Assembly: GCF_947492715.1 (NCBI RefSeq)
Contig: NZ_CANLNS010000001.1
Location: 1,426,001 to 1,490,000 of the forward strand
Direction of reading: 5' to 3'
Source of the DNA: an uncultured Psychroserpens sp.
GTDB taxonomy: Bacteria; Bacteroidota; Bacteroidia; Flavobacteriales; Flavobacteriaceae
Length of the DNA: 64,000 nt
The position numbers and the translations under genes are program-made. The notes below the pieces were generated by a model that was given only the letters and a program-made list of their open reading frames with translations, was not told where the DNA came from and did not search any database. This document shows, one piece after another, positions 45,595 through 55,317 of this stretch (positions within the stretch are counted from its first letter, which is position 1; every line of letters begins with the position of its first letter).

Positions 45595-46161
45595 ATGTTT
45601 CAGTTAGGAAAAACAATAGTTTCAGAGGCTATTATCGAAAAGGATTTTGTCTGTAATTTATCGGCGTGCAAAGGTGCTTGTTGCATTGATGGTGATGCTG
45701 GCGCTCCCTTAGATGCACAAGAAGCACAAATTCTTGAAACTATTTATCCTAAGTTAAAACCTTTTTTACGACAAGAAGGGATTGATGCAATTGAAAAGCA
45801 GGGCACTCACATTACTACAGATTTTGGAGACTTAGAAACACCGTTGATTAATGGTGCCGATTGTGCCTATGTGATTTTTGATGATAAGAAAACAGCTCTT
45901 TGCGGAATTGAGGAGGCCTACAATCAAGGTGAAATTGAATGGAAAAAGCCAGTGTCTTGCCATTTATATCCCATTCGTGTAAAGGATTACTCTGAGTTTT
46001 CTGCCGTAAATTATGATAAATGGGAAATATGCGATGATGCTTGCACGCTTGGAAAAGAATTGCAAGTTCCTGTGTACAAATTTGTAAAAGAAGCACTAAT
46101 AAGAAAGTTTGGTGAAGATTGGTACACCGAATTAGAGAACGTTGCAGAGAATTATCGTTAG
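45595..46161 (+). CDS. DUF3109 family cysteine-rich protein
   Basis: A 188-aa protein with the DUF3109 signature: eight or more cysteines, including CNLSACKGACC near the N-terminus, and PVSCHLYPIR. The cysteines probably bind Zn or an Fe-S cluster, and the cellular role is unknown. The stop codon overlaps that of the sensor-kinase gene on the other strand (shared TTAG). Confidence 0.9.
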   Translation: MFQLGKTIVSEAIIEKDFVCNLSACKGACCIDGDAGAPLDAQEAQILETIYPKLKPFLRQEGIDAIEKQGTHITTDFGDLETPLINGADCAYVIFDDKKTALCGIEEAYNQGEIEWKKPVSCHLYPIRVKDYSEFSAVNYDKWEICDDACTLGKELQVPVYKFVKEALIRKFGEDWYTELENVAENYR

Positions 46162-48143
46162 GCTGTTTGCAAGACACTTGGTCGCGTTGGAATTTCTACA
46201 ATAACCTTAGTGCCTTTAGCCTTTCTATTATCGTCATATAAGTCTTCAATAGCAATGCGATAATCATTGGTGTAGCCTTTAGAAAAATTGGCTAATCGGG
46301 CTTTAGTAATGGCGATACCAACAGATTTCCGCTTGAGAAGTTTATCTCTATTAATTTTTTCGGCCTCCTGTCTTCCAATACCATTATCTGTAATTGAGAT
46401 GCTAACAAAGTCATCTTGTTTACGATACACGCGCAGCGTTATGCGTTTGTCATCTTTTTTTGATGATAAACCATGCCACAACGCATTTTCAAGAAAGGGT
46501 TGTAATACTAGAGAAGGTACTTTTATATTGGCAGTACTTATATTATCATCTATCTTGATTTCGAAATCAATTTCATTAGAAAATCTGATGTTTTCAATAT
46601 TCATATAAAGCTGCATAGTATCTAATTCATCTTCTAAAGAAATCTCTTTTTCCGAAGAAGCCACCAAAATTTTCCGTATCAGTTTAGAGAATTTATTTAA
46701 ATAGTATACGGCATTCTCTTTTTCATTATTTATGATATATAATTTGATAGAATTAAGAGAGTTGAAAATAAAATGCGGATTCATTTGACTGCGAAGCATA
46801 TCCTGTTCTAAGGTCAGTATTTGTTTTTCCTGTTGTAACTGGCGATGTCTATAAAGAGATACTAAAATACCTACGATAATAGCTAAGGCTAACATGGAGT
46901 ACCAAAAAATCTTTTGGTTACGCTCTAGCTTTGATTTTACAATGAGGTTTTCATCTGCCAGAGCCTTAATTTCTTTATTTTTAGCCTCATTTTCGTATTG
47001 AATAATAACATCGTTAACATAACGCAAGTTACGATCGTTATTGATTGTTTTTTCGATAGTTACAGAGGCTTTATAATGGTCTAATGATAATTGATAATCT
47101 TTCGTTTTATAATATAATTCTGAAAGATGTTTGTCGGCTTCAACAATAGATGAGTTGAGGTTATATTGTTTAGCCACTTTGAGTCCTTCTTTAAGATTGT
47201 CCTCAGAAGCAGACAAGTCTCCAAGTTCTTTCTGTACCCAACCAAGATTAATGTATGATGCTGCGATATAGAATTGATCATTAATATGTAATGCTTTGTC
47301 TAGAGCCTTTTCAATAATCACTTTGGCATCTAAATACTTGTGTTGCTTGATATAAACTTGTCCGATGCTGTTGTAGCAAATCACTCGACCCAAATTCGAG
47401 TTTATCTGTTCGTTGTATTCTAAGGATAGTTTATAGTTGCGAAGTGCGTTTCCAAACTCACCTTGAGCTTCGTATGCATATCCAATATTTTGATAATTAA
47501 TGGCTAATCCTAACCTGTTTCCCGCTTTTTTTTCGATTTCTAGTGATTTTTCAAACTGTTTTAGGGCCAAATCGTATTGCTCTAAAATAAGATAGATATT
47601 ACCAATGCTATTTTGTGATACTGCAATATTATAGGATATCGTTGCCGATGGATGGTCAACAGATCTCGAAATATCTAAGGCCTTAGTATGAAAATCTAAA
47701 GCAGGTTTTACTAAGTCCATTCTACGATAAGCAACACCAATATTATTTAAGCTCACCACTTTTAACTCTGTGTTATCTGAAATATCAGCTAATGTTTTTG
47801 CTTTTTTGTGCGCTTCAATAGACTGTTGATAGTGTGATATGTTTCTGTAAAGAGCGCCTAAGGCATTTAAACCGTAGCTTTCGGCTTCTGGGTAATTAAT
47901 GCTACTGGCTTTATTGATTAAGGTCTTAATTTTTACACTGTCTCTCAAATACGGTTTAAAAATAGAATCAATGCGTGTATATTGTTTGGGTTTTGAAGAT
48001 ATTAAACTAGCAATATCCTGTTCAAATTTTGATTGTTGATTTTGACTAAAAGAATCGTTTGAGTTAAAAAGACACAACATTAGTATAGCTACCAATAATC
48101 GATGGCTAAGTTGATACGTTGTATTTGAATTAAGGCGTTTCAA
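46158..48143 (-). CDS. LytS-type sensor histidine kinase with periplasmic TPR repeats
   Basis: A 661-aa protein. The signal region (about 10-33) is followed by TPR repeats (about 65-380) with units such as NQNIGYAYEAQGEFGNALRN, a coiled-coil linker, one membrane span (about 405-425) and a His_kinase domain. The phospho-acceptor is His457 (MNPHFIFNSLNS), and the ATPase G box is TDNGIG. It acts with the LytTR regulator encoded 7 nt upstream. The stimulus is unknown. Confidence 0.93.
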   Translation of the reverse strand: MKRLNSNTTYQLSHRLLVAILMLCLFNSNDSFSQNQQSKFEQDIASLISSKPKQYTRIDSIFKPYLRDSVKIKTLINKASSINYPEAESYGLNALGALYRNISHYQQSIEAHKKAKTLADISDNTELKVVSLNNIGVAYRRMDLVKPALDFHTKALDISRSVDHPSATISYNIAVSQNSIGNIYLILEQYDLALKQFEKSLEIEKKAGNRLGLAINYQNIGYAYEAQGEFGNALRNYKLSLEYNEQINSNLGRVICYNSIGQVYIKQHKYLDAKVIIEKALDKALHINDQFYIAASYINLGWVQKELGDLSASEDNLKEGLKVAKQYNLNSSIVEADKHLSELYYKTKDYQLSLDHYKASVTIEKTINNDRNLRYVNDVIIQYENEAKNKEIKALADENLIVKSKLERNQKIFWYSMLALAIIVGILVSLYRHRQLQQEKQILTLEQDMLRSQMNPHFIFNSLNSIKLYIINNEKENAVYYLNKFSKLIRKILVASSEKEISLEDELDTMQLYMNIENIRFSNEIDFEIKIDDNISTANIKVPSLVLQPFLENALWHGLSSKKDDKRITLRVYRKQDDFVSISITDNGIGRQEAEKINRDKLLKRKSVGIAITKARLANFSKGYTNDYRIAIEDLYDDNRKAKGTKVIVEIPTRPSVLQTA

Positions 48144-48150
48144 ATGATAA

Positions 48151-48885
48151 TTATAACTTTTCTAAAAAGTCAGATTTACGTTGTCTTGCAACGGGGATTT
48201 TATGATTAGACTCCATAACAACATAACCTTCATTTTTAATAAACTCTTTAATTTTATTCAAGTTAATAATAAATGAGTTATGTATTCTGAAAAAATAATG
48301 ATCTGGCAGAATAGCGTTAACTTCTTTAAGTTTTTTCGTAATAACAATGTTTTGTTGCTTTGTAGTTACAATAGTGCTGTAATTACCATCAGATTCAACA
48401 TATAAAATATCGTCAATATCTAAGAAAATTAACTTGCCATCTGTATTAATGGTAATTTTTTTCTTGTCGAAACGCTCGTTAAAACTTAGAAGTACGTCTT
48501 CAATCTTTGAAGAATTAACCAACCTAGAATTAAACTTTTTGATTTTTTGAATGGTGTCTTCTAAATCGTCGGAGTCTATTGGTTTTAATAAATAATCTAT
48601 AGCCTCATGCTTCAGAGCTTTAATGGCATATTCGTCATAGGCTGTTGTGATGACAACGGCAAAGTCTTTATTAGATAATTTTTCAAGAAACTGAAACCCA
48701 TCCATAGTTGGCATTTGTATGTCCAAAAACAGGCAATCTGGCGTATTGTTGTTTAGATACCCAATAGCTTCTTCGGGATTAGAAAACGTTTCTATAATTT
48801 CAATGTCTTCACTAAAATTGGTGAGTTCCCATGACAATCCTTGAATTGCTTTTGGTTCGTCATCGACTATAACTGCTTTAATCAT
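48151..48885 (-). CDS. LytTR-family response regulator
   Basis: A 244-aa protein. The receiver domain has phospho-acceptor Asp55 (CLFLDIQMPTMDGF) and is followed by a LytTR DNA-binding domain (about 145-244) with LYVESDGNYSTI and FFRIHNSFIINL. It forms a two-component pair with the TPR kinase downstream. Targets are not evident. Confidence 0.95.
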   Translation of the reverse strand: MIKAVIVDDEPKAIQGLSWELTNFSEDIEIIETFSNPEEAIGYLNNNTPDCLFLDIQMPTMDGFQFLEKLSNKDFAVVITTAYDEYAIKALKHEAIDYLLKPIDSDDLEDTIQKIKKFNSRLVNSSKIEDVLLSFNERFDKKKITINTDGKLIFLDIDDILYVESDGNYSTIVTTKQQNIVITKKLKEVNAILPDHYFFRIHNSFIINLNKIKEFIKNEGYVVMESNHKIPVARQRKSDFLEKL

Positions 48886-49148
48886 AGTATCAAATATAAA
48901 ATATAATACAATAACATGTTCGTATTATGTATAGTTAGCACTATTTCCTGTGTAATGTGTTTTAAAGTTTGTATTTGCTCTTGGTAAGTACCAATTATAC
49001 ACTTTTTATAACCAACCATACAAATGGAAACTTTAGGTCTTAAAATATTTATCATATTTGAAATGAAATTAAGATGACCAATCAACTTAATCGAAAAATA
49101 TAGAGTGATCGTGGGGATTCACTTTTTGATTAAATGCTATTAATCATT

Positions 49149-49179
49149 AAAAAAGTCAGGCTCACACCTGACTTTTTTT
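49149..49179. terminator. Strong hairpin terminator 1 upstream of nrdB
   Basis: AAAAAGTCAGG / CCTGACTTTTT stem with a CTCACA loop, A run before and T run after. It can act on either strand. Confidence 0.8.
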
Positions 49180-49250
49180 AATCTTAATTTCGATTAACAC
49201 GACTTCACATTAGTAAATAGTTTTAGTTAGTTTAGTTAATTATTAGGGAT

Positions 49251-49281
49251 AAAGAGAGCATTTCAATGCTCTCTTTTTTTG
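49251..49281. terminator. Strong hairpin terminator 2 upstream of nrdB
   Basis: AGAGAGCATT / AATGCTCTCT stem with a TC loop and a seven-T run on the plus strand. There is no gene between it and the previous terminator. Confidence 0.8.
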
Positions 49282-49585
49282 TTTGGTTTTAATTCGATTT
49301 TTCAGATTATAAACTTATAGTAAACATCACTTGTGACTGCGTATTTAATAGGATAATACTTACGTTTTTGTGATAACGAAATATTTTGCAACTTATTGAT
49401 AATCAATTAAATAAAATTATTTTTAACAATTCTTTGATTTTTTTGCTAATTCTCTAATTGTTAAAAACTTGTTGAAAAGCTTTCCGAAAAAACACCGAAA
49501 TATCTCATACATTTTTGAATCTTTGTTAGTCCCAAATCACACTAAAATTTTCAGCTTTTTTTTTAATTTAAAAAACCAATTTAAT

Positions 49586-50575
49586 ATGTCTCAAGTTGTA
49601 GAACCAATTTTACAAGAAAACAAAGATCGATTCGTGATTTTTCCAATTCAGCACCATGATTTGTGGGAATGGTATAAAAAATCTGAAGCTAGTATGTGGA
49701 CTGCCGAGGAAATTGATCTGCACCAAGATATTACAGATTGGACAGACAAATTAACAGACGACGAGCGCTACTTTATTAAACACGTTTTGGCCTTTTTTGC
49801 AGCAAGTGATGGTATCGTAAACGAGAATTTAGCTGAAAATTTCGTGAATGAAGTACAATATAGCGAAGCCAAATTTTTCTACGGTTTTCAAATTATGATG
49901 GAAAACATTCACAGTGAAACCTACTCATTACTAATTGACACGTATGTAAAAGACGAAAAAGAAAAAGCTAAACTATTTAATGCCATTGAAACTTTCCCTG
50001 CTATTAAAAAGAAAGCAGATTGGGCCTTAAAATGGATTGAATCTCCAAGTTTTGCTGAACGTTTAATTGCTTTTGCAGCAGTTGAGGGTATTTTCTTTTC
50101 AGGATCTTTTTGTTCTATATTTTGGTTGAAAAAACGTGGTTTAATGCCAGGTTTGACGTTTTCTAATGAGTTAATTTCTCGTGATGAAGGTATGCATTGT
50201 GATTTTGCTGTGCACTTACACGAACATCACTTAGTAAACAAAGTATCAAAAGAACGTATTAAAGACATTATTGTAGATGCTTTAAATATAGAAAGAGAGT
50301 TTATCACAGAATCACTTCCTGTTAGTTTAATAGGAATGAATGCTAAACTTATGTCACAATATTTAGAGTTCGTAACCGATGGACTATTAGCAGATTTAGG
50401 TTGTGAGAAAGTTTACAATACAGCAAATCCTTTCGACTTCATGGATATGATTTCGCTTCAAGGAAAAACGAACTTCTTCGAAAAACGTGTATCTGAATAT
50501 CAAAAGGCAGGTGTTCTTAATAAAGAAGAAGAAGAAAATAAATACGACTTTGGCTCAGATAATTTCGATTTCTAG
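49586..50575 (+). CDS. nrdB: Ribonucleotide reductase class Ia small subunit NrdB
   Basis: A 329-aa ferritin-like subunit that carries the diiron centre and tyrosyl radical. Visible blocks are [21 protein letters not shown], the radical-region helix [16 protein letters not shown] and the ligand helix [16 protein letters not shown]. It needs oxygen to form the radical. The frame extends to 49469, but the ATG at 49586 ([10 protein letters not shown]) is the family start. nrdA follows after 213 nt. Confidence 0.96.
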   Translation: MSQVVEPILQENKDRFVIFPIQHHDLWEWYKKSEASMWTAEEIDLHQDITDWTDKLTDDERYFIKHVLAFFAASDGIVNENLAENFVNEVQYSEAKFFYGFQIMMENIHSETYSLLIDTYVKDEKEKAKLFNAIETFPAIKKKADWALKWIESPSFAERLIAFAAVEGIFFSGSFCSIFWLKKRGLMPGLTFSNELISRDEGMHCDFAVHLHEHHLVNKVSKERIKDIIVDALNIEREFITESLPVSLIGMNAKLMSQYLEFVTDGLLADLGCEKVYNTANPFDFMDMISLQGKTNFFEKRVSEYQKAGVLNKEEEENKYDFGSDNFDF

Positions 50576-50743
50576 AGCTTAGAGTAAATCAAAGACAGAA
50601 GTATTTTAATTGGCATATCGTTTCCGTAGTTAATCAACTTCAGAATATAGTAGTACAGCCAATTTTAATTTCAATATAAAAACCTAATTAATTAACAAGC
50701 TATAAATCAACTTCCTGTAGGTTTATAGTTCCAACTAACCCTT

Positions 50744-50767
50744 TTTTCTGAACCCTAATTCAGAAAA
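50744..50767 (+). promoter_or_regulatory. Hairpin in the nrdB-nrdA spacer
   Basis: A perfect 9-bp stem, TTTTCTGAA / TTCAGAAAA, with loop CCCTAA, 21 nt before the nrdA ATG. No T run follows, so it is not a normal terminator. It might influence nrdA translation or mRNA processing. Confidence 0.35.
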
Positions 50768-50788
50768 GAACTAAAAAATGTGTAAAGT

Positions 50789-53272
50789 ATGTATGTAGTA
50801 AAAAGAGATGGAAGAAAAGAACCTATCATGTTCGACAAAATTACGTCAAGAGTACGTAAATTATGTTACGGACTTAACGAACTTGTAGATCCTATTAAAG
50901 TAGCAATGCGTGTCATTGATGGATTATATGATGGTGTAACTACAAGTGAATTAGATAATTTGGCTGCAGAACAAGCAGCAACGATGACAACCGCACATCC
51001 CGATTATGCACGTTTGGCAGCTCGTATTTCAGTCTCTAACCTACACAAAAACACAAAGAAGACCTTTAGCGAGGTCATGACAGATTTATATACTTACGTT
51101 AACCCAAGAACAGGAAAAAAAGCACCACTATTAAGTGATGAGGTATACAACGTAATCACCGAAAATAAAGATAAATTAGATTCTGCTATTATCTATAATC
51201 GCGATTTTGGTTACGATTATTTCGGGTTTAAAACCTTAGAGCGTTCTTACCTTTTAAAATTAAATGGAAAAATTGCTGAACGCCCACAACATATGCTTAT
51301 GCGTGTCTCTATTGGAATTCACCTTAATGATTTGGATGCCGCTTTAGAGACCTATGAGTTAATGTCTAAAAAATACTTTACACACGCAACACCAACATTA
51401 TTTAACTCTGGAACTCCAAAACCTCAAATGTCATCTTGTTTCTTATTAACAATGAAAGATGATAGCATTGATGGTATTTACGATACATTAAAACAAACAG
51501 CAAAAATTTCTCAATCAGCTGGCGGAATAGGATTATCTATTCATAATATTAGAGCCACTGGAAGTTATATCGCAGGAACCAACGGAACAAGTAATGGTAT
51601 AGTGCCAATGCTTAAAGTGTTTAATGATACTGCACGTTATGTAGATCAAGGTGGCGGAAAACGTAAAGGAAGTTTTGCAATGTATATCGAGCCATGGCAT
51701 GCCGATATTATGAGTTTCTTAGACCTTAAGAAAAATCATGGTGCAGAAGAATTACGTGCTCGCGACTTGTTTTATGCAATGTGGATGCCAGATTTGTTCA
51801 TGAAACGTGTTCAGGAAGATGCTGAGTGGACACTCATGTGCCCTAACGAATGCCCAGGTTTATGTGATGTGCATAGCGAAGAATTTGAGGCATTATATAC
51901 AAAATATGAAGCCGAAGGTAAAGGTCGTAAAGCTATAAAAGCGCGTGAACTTTGGGAGAAAATTTTAGAATCTCAAATTGAAACAGGAACACCTTACATG
52001 TTGTATAAAGATGCAGCAAATCGTAAGTCTAATCAGAAAAACTTAGGAACAATTCGTTCGTCAAACTTATGTACAGAAATAATGGAATATACCTCTGAAG
52101 ATGAGGTTGCTGTATGTAATTTAGCATCAATTGCATTACCAATGTTTGTTAAAAATGGCGCGTTTGATCACAAAGAATTATTTAGAATTACAAAACGTGT
52201 AACTAAGAATTTAAACAGAGTTATCGATAGAAATTACTATCCAGTAAAAGAAGCCGAAAACTCTAATTTCCGTCATAGACCTGTTGGATTAGGAGTACAA
52301 GGTTTGGCAGATACATTCATTAAATTACGTTTACCGTTTACAAGTGATGAGGCTAAAAAATTAAATCAAGATATTTTTGAAACCCTTTATTTTGCAGCTG
52401 TAACAGCAAGTATGGAAGAGGCTAAAGCCGATGGTCCTTATGAAAGTTATGAAGGATCACCAATTAGTAAAGGAGAATTCCAATACAACCTTTGGGGTAT
52501 TAAAGATGAAGAATTGAGCGGACTATGGGATTGGGCGAAATTACGTAAGCAAGTATTAAAGAATGGTGTACGTAACTCATTATTAGTCGCACCTATGCCA
52601 ACAGCATCGACGTCTCAAATTCTTGGAAACAACGAATGCTTTGAACCATATACTTCTAATATCTATACACGTCGTGTATTATCTGGAGAATTTATCGTTG
52701 TAAATAAGCATTTATTAGAAGATCTTGTTGAACTAGGTCTTTGGGATGAAGGTTTGAAAAATGAAATTATGAGAGCAAATGGATCTATTCAAAACGTAGA
52801 TAACATTCCTCAAGATATAAAAGAGCTTTACAAAACAGTTTGGGAGTTGAGCATGAAAGATATCATTGATATGTCTCGCCATAGAGGATATTTTATAGAT
52901 CAATCTCAGTCACTTAACTTGTTTATGGAAGGTGCAACAATGGCAAAATTAACATCTATGCATTTCTATGCTTGGAAAAGCGGATTGAAAACAGGAATGT
53001 ACTACTTGCGTACTAAGAGTGCTGTAGATGCCAAGAAGGTTACCATTGCTAGAACAGAAAAAACGGAGCCTGTTGCTGTTGCTCAAACGCAACAAGTAGT
53101 CGTAGATAATGTTGCTCAAAAGCAACAAAAAGCTGCCGAAACTGCTGCAAAGTTTGCAAAACAAACAGCAGAGAAAGTAGAAGTAGAACCAATGAGTGCA
53201 GAAGAAATGAAGGCATTAATTGCTCAAGCTAAAGAAGGCGAAGGTGATGACTGCTTAATGTGTGGTTCTTAG
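50789..53272 (+). CDS. nrdA: Ribonucleotide reductase class I large subunit NrdA
   Basis: An 827-aa catalytic subunit. It has an N-terminal ATP cone (about 1-90), active-site blocks including MSSCFLLTM and [10 protein letters not shown], and a C-terminal redox pair in CLMC that accepts electrons from thioredoxin. Before this tail is a Gln/Ala-rich linker (about 755-800). It reduces ribonucleoside diphosphates with NrdB. Confidence 0.97.
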   Translation: MYVVKRDGRKEPIMFDKITSRVRKLCYGLNELVDPIKVAMRVIDGLYDGVTTSELDNLAAEQAATMTTAHPDYARLAARISVSNLHKNTKKTFSEVMTDLYTYVNPRTGKKAPLLSDEVYNVITENKDKLDSAIIYNRDFGYDYFGFKTLERSYLLKLNGKIAERPQHMLMRVSIGIHLNDLDAALETYELMSKKYFTHATPTLFNSGTPKPQMSSCFLLTMKDDSIDGIYDTLKQTAKISQSAGGIGLSIHNIRATGSYIAGTNGTSNGIVPMLKVFNDTARYVDQGGGKRKGSFAMYIEPWHADIMSFLDLKKNHGAEELRARDLFYAMWMPDLFMKRVQEDAEWTLMCPNECPGLCDVHSEEFEALYTKYEAEGKGRKAIKARELWEKILESQIETGTPYMLYKDAANRKSNQKNLGTIRSSNLCTEIMEYTSEDEVAVCNLASIALPMFVKNGAFDHKELFRITKRVTKNLNRVIDRNYYPVKEAENSNFRHRPVGLGVQGLADTFIKLRLPFTSDEAKKLNQDIFETLYFAAVTASMEEAKADGPYESYEGSPISKGEFQYNLWGIKDEELSGLWDWAKLRKQVLKNGVRNSLLVAPMPTASTSQILGNNECFEPYTSNIYTRRVLSGEFIVVNKHLLEDLVELGLWDEGLKNEIMRANGSIQNVDNIPQDIKELYKTVWELSMKDIIDMSRHRGYFIDQSQSLNLFMEGATMAKLTSMHFYAWKSGLKTGMYYLRTKSAVDAKKVTIARTEKTEPVAVAQTQQVVVDNVAQKQQKAAETAAKFAKQTAEKVEVEPMSAEEMKALIAQAKEGEGDDCLMCGS

Positions 53273-53288
53273 TAATTAAGTGTTAGAT

Positions 53289-53318
53289 AAAAAGCACCTC
53301 GAAAGAGGTGCTTTTTTT
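53289..53318 (+). terminator. nrdA: Terminator of nrdA
   Basis: AAAGCACCTC / GAGGTGCTTT stem with a GAAA tetraloop and a T run, 17 nt after the nrdA stop. Confidence 0.9.
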
Positions 53319-53340
53319 ATATTTGCAGGAATCTTAAAAC

Positions 53341-54480
53341 ATGGAAAAAAACCAATCAAATAAACTCAAAGAAGTTGCTAGTGTGTTTTTTAAACTAGGC
53401 TGTTTTGCCTTTGGTGGCCCTGCAGCTCATATCGCTATGATGGAGGACGAAATTGTAACGAAGAGACAATGGATGACCAGAGATTATTTTTTGGATTTAA
53501 TAGGAACTACAAACTTAATTCCTGGACCTAATTCAACCGAAATGACCATGCATTGCGGTCATGAACGCGCTGGGAAATTAGGACTTTTTGTAGCAGGATT
53601 ATCCTTTATAATTCCAGCGACTCTAATTACTGCAATATTGGCTTATTTGTATGTTTCCTACGGAACATTACCAGAAGTAGAACCCTTTATTTTTGGTATT
53701 AAACCTGCCGTTTTAGCCATTATCGCTTCTGCCGTAATTAAACTCGGTAAAAAGGCAATAAAAGGCACAGAACTTGCCGTGTTGGGAAGTCTTGTTTTAA
53801 TGGCTAGCTTGTTGGGTTTGAACGAAATTATTGCGCTACTAACAGCCGGCATTCTTGGAATGCTATATTTTACTATTAAAGAAAAGACTAATAAAAATAT
53901 TCATAGTATATCACCATTGTTTTTATGGCCAGTTCTTGGAACATCCTTAGTAAAAGTATCAACACTTAATGTGTTTTGGGTGTTTTTAAAAGTAGGTGCC
54001 ATTCTCTATGGAAGTGGTTATGTGTTATTTGCCTATCTAGATGCCGAGTTAGTTACACGAGGCTGGCTAACAAGAGCAGAGCTTATTGATGCTATTGCGG
54101 TTGGTCAATTTACACCAGGACCCATATTATCAACATCGACATTTATTGGTTATCAATTGTCTGGTTTTTATGGCGCACTTGCTGCTACAGCCGGTATTTT
54201 TTTACCTTCCTTTTTGTTTGTACTTATATTAAATCCGTTTATTCCTAAAATGCAGAAATCTAAAGTGCTAAGGCATTTTTTAAATGCTGTTAACGTTGCT
54301 GCAGTTGCTATAATGTTGGCTGTTTTAGTGATTATGACTAAAGAAACTTTGCTAGATTGGAAAGCTATAGTTATAGCCTTAGGTGCTGTAATTTTAACCT
54401 TTAAAACTAAAATTAGCCCTATTTGGGTCATTCTTATTGGAGCTGTTTTAGGTTATATATTACTTGGTTTATTTTCTTAA
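53341..54480 (+). CDS. chrA: Chromate transporter ChrA family
   Basis: A 379-aa membrane protein with two homologous halves of the CHR family. The halves start FFKLGCFAFGGPAAH and VFLKVGAILYGSGYV, and contain GPNSTEM and VGQFTPGP respectively. Long-chain ChrA proteins export chromate. The natural substrate in a marine strain is uncertain. Its stop overlaps that of the convergent downstream gene. Confidence 0.92.
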   Translation: MEKNQSNKLKEVASVFFKLGCFAFGGPAAHIAMMEDEIVTKRQWMTRDYFLDLIGTTNLIPGPNSTEMTMHCGHERAGKLGLFVAGLSFIIPATLITAILAYLYVSYGTLPEVEPFIFGIKPAVLAIIASAVIKLGKKAIKGTELAVLGSLVLMASLLGLNEIIALLTAGILGMLYFTIKEKTNKNIHSISPLFLWPVLGTSLVKVSTLNVFWVFLKVGAILYGSGYVLFAYLDAELVTRGWLTRAELIDAIAVGQFTPGPILSTSTFIGYQLSGFYGALAATAGIFLPSFLFVLILNPFIPKMQKSKVLRHFLNAVNVAAVAIMLAVLVIMTKETLLDWKAIVIALGAVILTFKTKISPIWVILIGAVLGYILLGLFS

Positions 54481-55199
54481 TTAGTGAGTTTATCGGTTCC
54501 TAAATACTTATTGTCTTTGTTGTAATACCAAGCTCTAAGTTTTGGAATCTTAATGCCATTAATACTAGAAGTGTCTGTGAGCAAAATATATTCGCCGCTA
54601 TCTTTTTTTAGAGCGCCTTTATCGTCAGTTTTAAAAAATTGATAAACTTCCATTGCATAGGTTTTTGGGTCGAAATAGAAAAACCAAACATCGCTACCAA
54701 CGGTTTCATCATAGGAAGCTTTTAGAACCAGATATTCTTTTCCTTTAAATGTTTTACGTTCTACTTTGTCGTGGATAATAGTACCTTCATCTTTGAGTTT
54801 CATTGGCAAACCATAGAGGTAAGTATAATAGTTTTTGTAAAGTTTGGCACGATCACAAGACAAGTTATGTTCTTTTTTTTGAGCTTCGGAAATAGCACTT
54901 TCTCCATTTAATTTTATGGTGCAGTCGGTCTTGGCTATCGTGTATTCTGTGGTCGTTGTATCTCTTTTTGCGCTTACATAAAAGAACTCTTTCGGCAAAT
55001 TAATTTTAATATGACTATCTCTATTTGGATTGTTTGGTGTTTCCATAGTGATATAAAACTCACCGTCAAATTTAGACCAACGTCCTTCAGGATCATGATA
55101 GTTAATGGCCTTGTCAAGAAGATCCTTACCTGAGAGTTCTTGGGCGTTTATGAATTGACAACTTAAAAATGAGATGATAACTATGAGCAATGATTTCAT
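54477..55199 (-). CDS. Secreted DUF6503-like protein
   Basis: A 240-aa protein with a signal peptide (MKSLLIVIISFLSCQFINAQ). The mature part is a beta-rich lipoprotein-carrier-like (LolA/LolB-type) fold, with DPEGRWSKFDGEFYITMETP and WFFYFDPKTYAMEVYQF. It resembles the DUF6503 family of Bacteroidota. The function is unknown. It overlaps chrA tail to tail by 4 nt. Confidence 0.8.
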   Translation of the reverse strand: MKSLLIVIISFLSCQFINAQELSGKDLLDKAINYHDPEGRWSKFDGEFYITMETPNNPNRDSHIKINLPKEFFYVSAKRDTTTTEYTIAKTDCTIKLNGESAISEAQKKEHNLSCDRAKLYKNYYTYLYGLPMKLKDEGTIIHDKVERKTFKGKEYLVLKASYDETVGSDVWFFYFDPKTYAMEVYQFFKTDDKGALKKDSGEYILLTDTSSINGIKIPKLRAWYYNKDNKYLGTDKLTN

Positions 55200-55266
55200 A
55201 ACTGAAAATTTTGAGATACTAAATTAAACTATTTTGAATTACTAGAATTAGAACAAGATCATAGAA

Positions 55267-55301
55267 ACAAAAAAGCCACCTCTTTTAAGGTGGCTTTTTT
55301 T
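55267..55301. terminator. Bidirectional terminator downstream of the Pit gene
   Basis: GCCACCT / AGGTGGC stem flanked by an A run and a T run, between the Pit gene and the DUF6503-like gene. Confidence 0.85.
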
Positions 55302-55317
55302 CTATTCAAATTGTTGT

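Larger units (their letters stand above)
48886..49585. other. Long intergenic region between the LytTR regulator and nrdB
   Basis: About 700 bp with no convincing gene. It contains a hairpin-prone segment (49088-49134, TTAATCGAAAAA paired with TTTTTGATTAA plus an inner AGTGA/TCACT) and two strong terminators (49149-49179 and 49251-49281). A short RNA or leader is possible. Confidence 0.45.

Noticed and set aside
48882-49085. 67-codon minus-strand frame upstream of the LytTR regulator
   Set aside because: It lies in an AT-rich promoter region, overlaps the regulator start by 4 nt and shows no domain or signal pattern.
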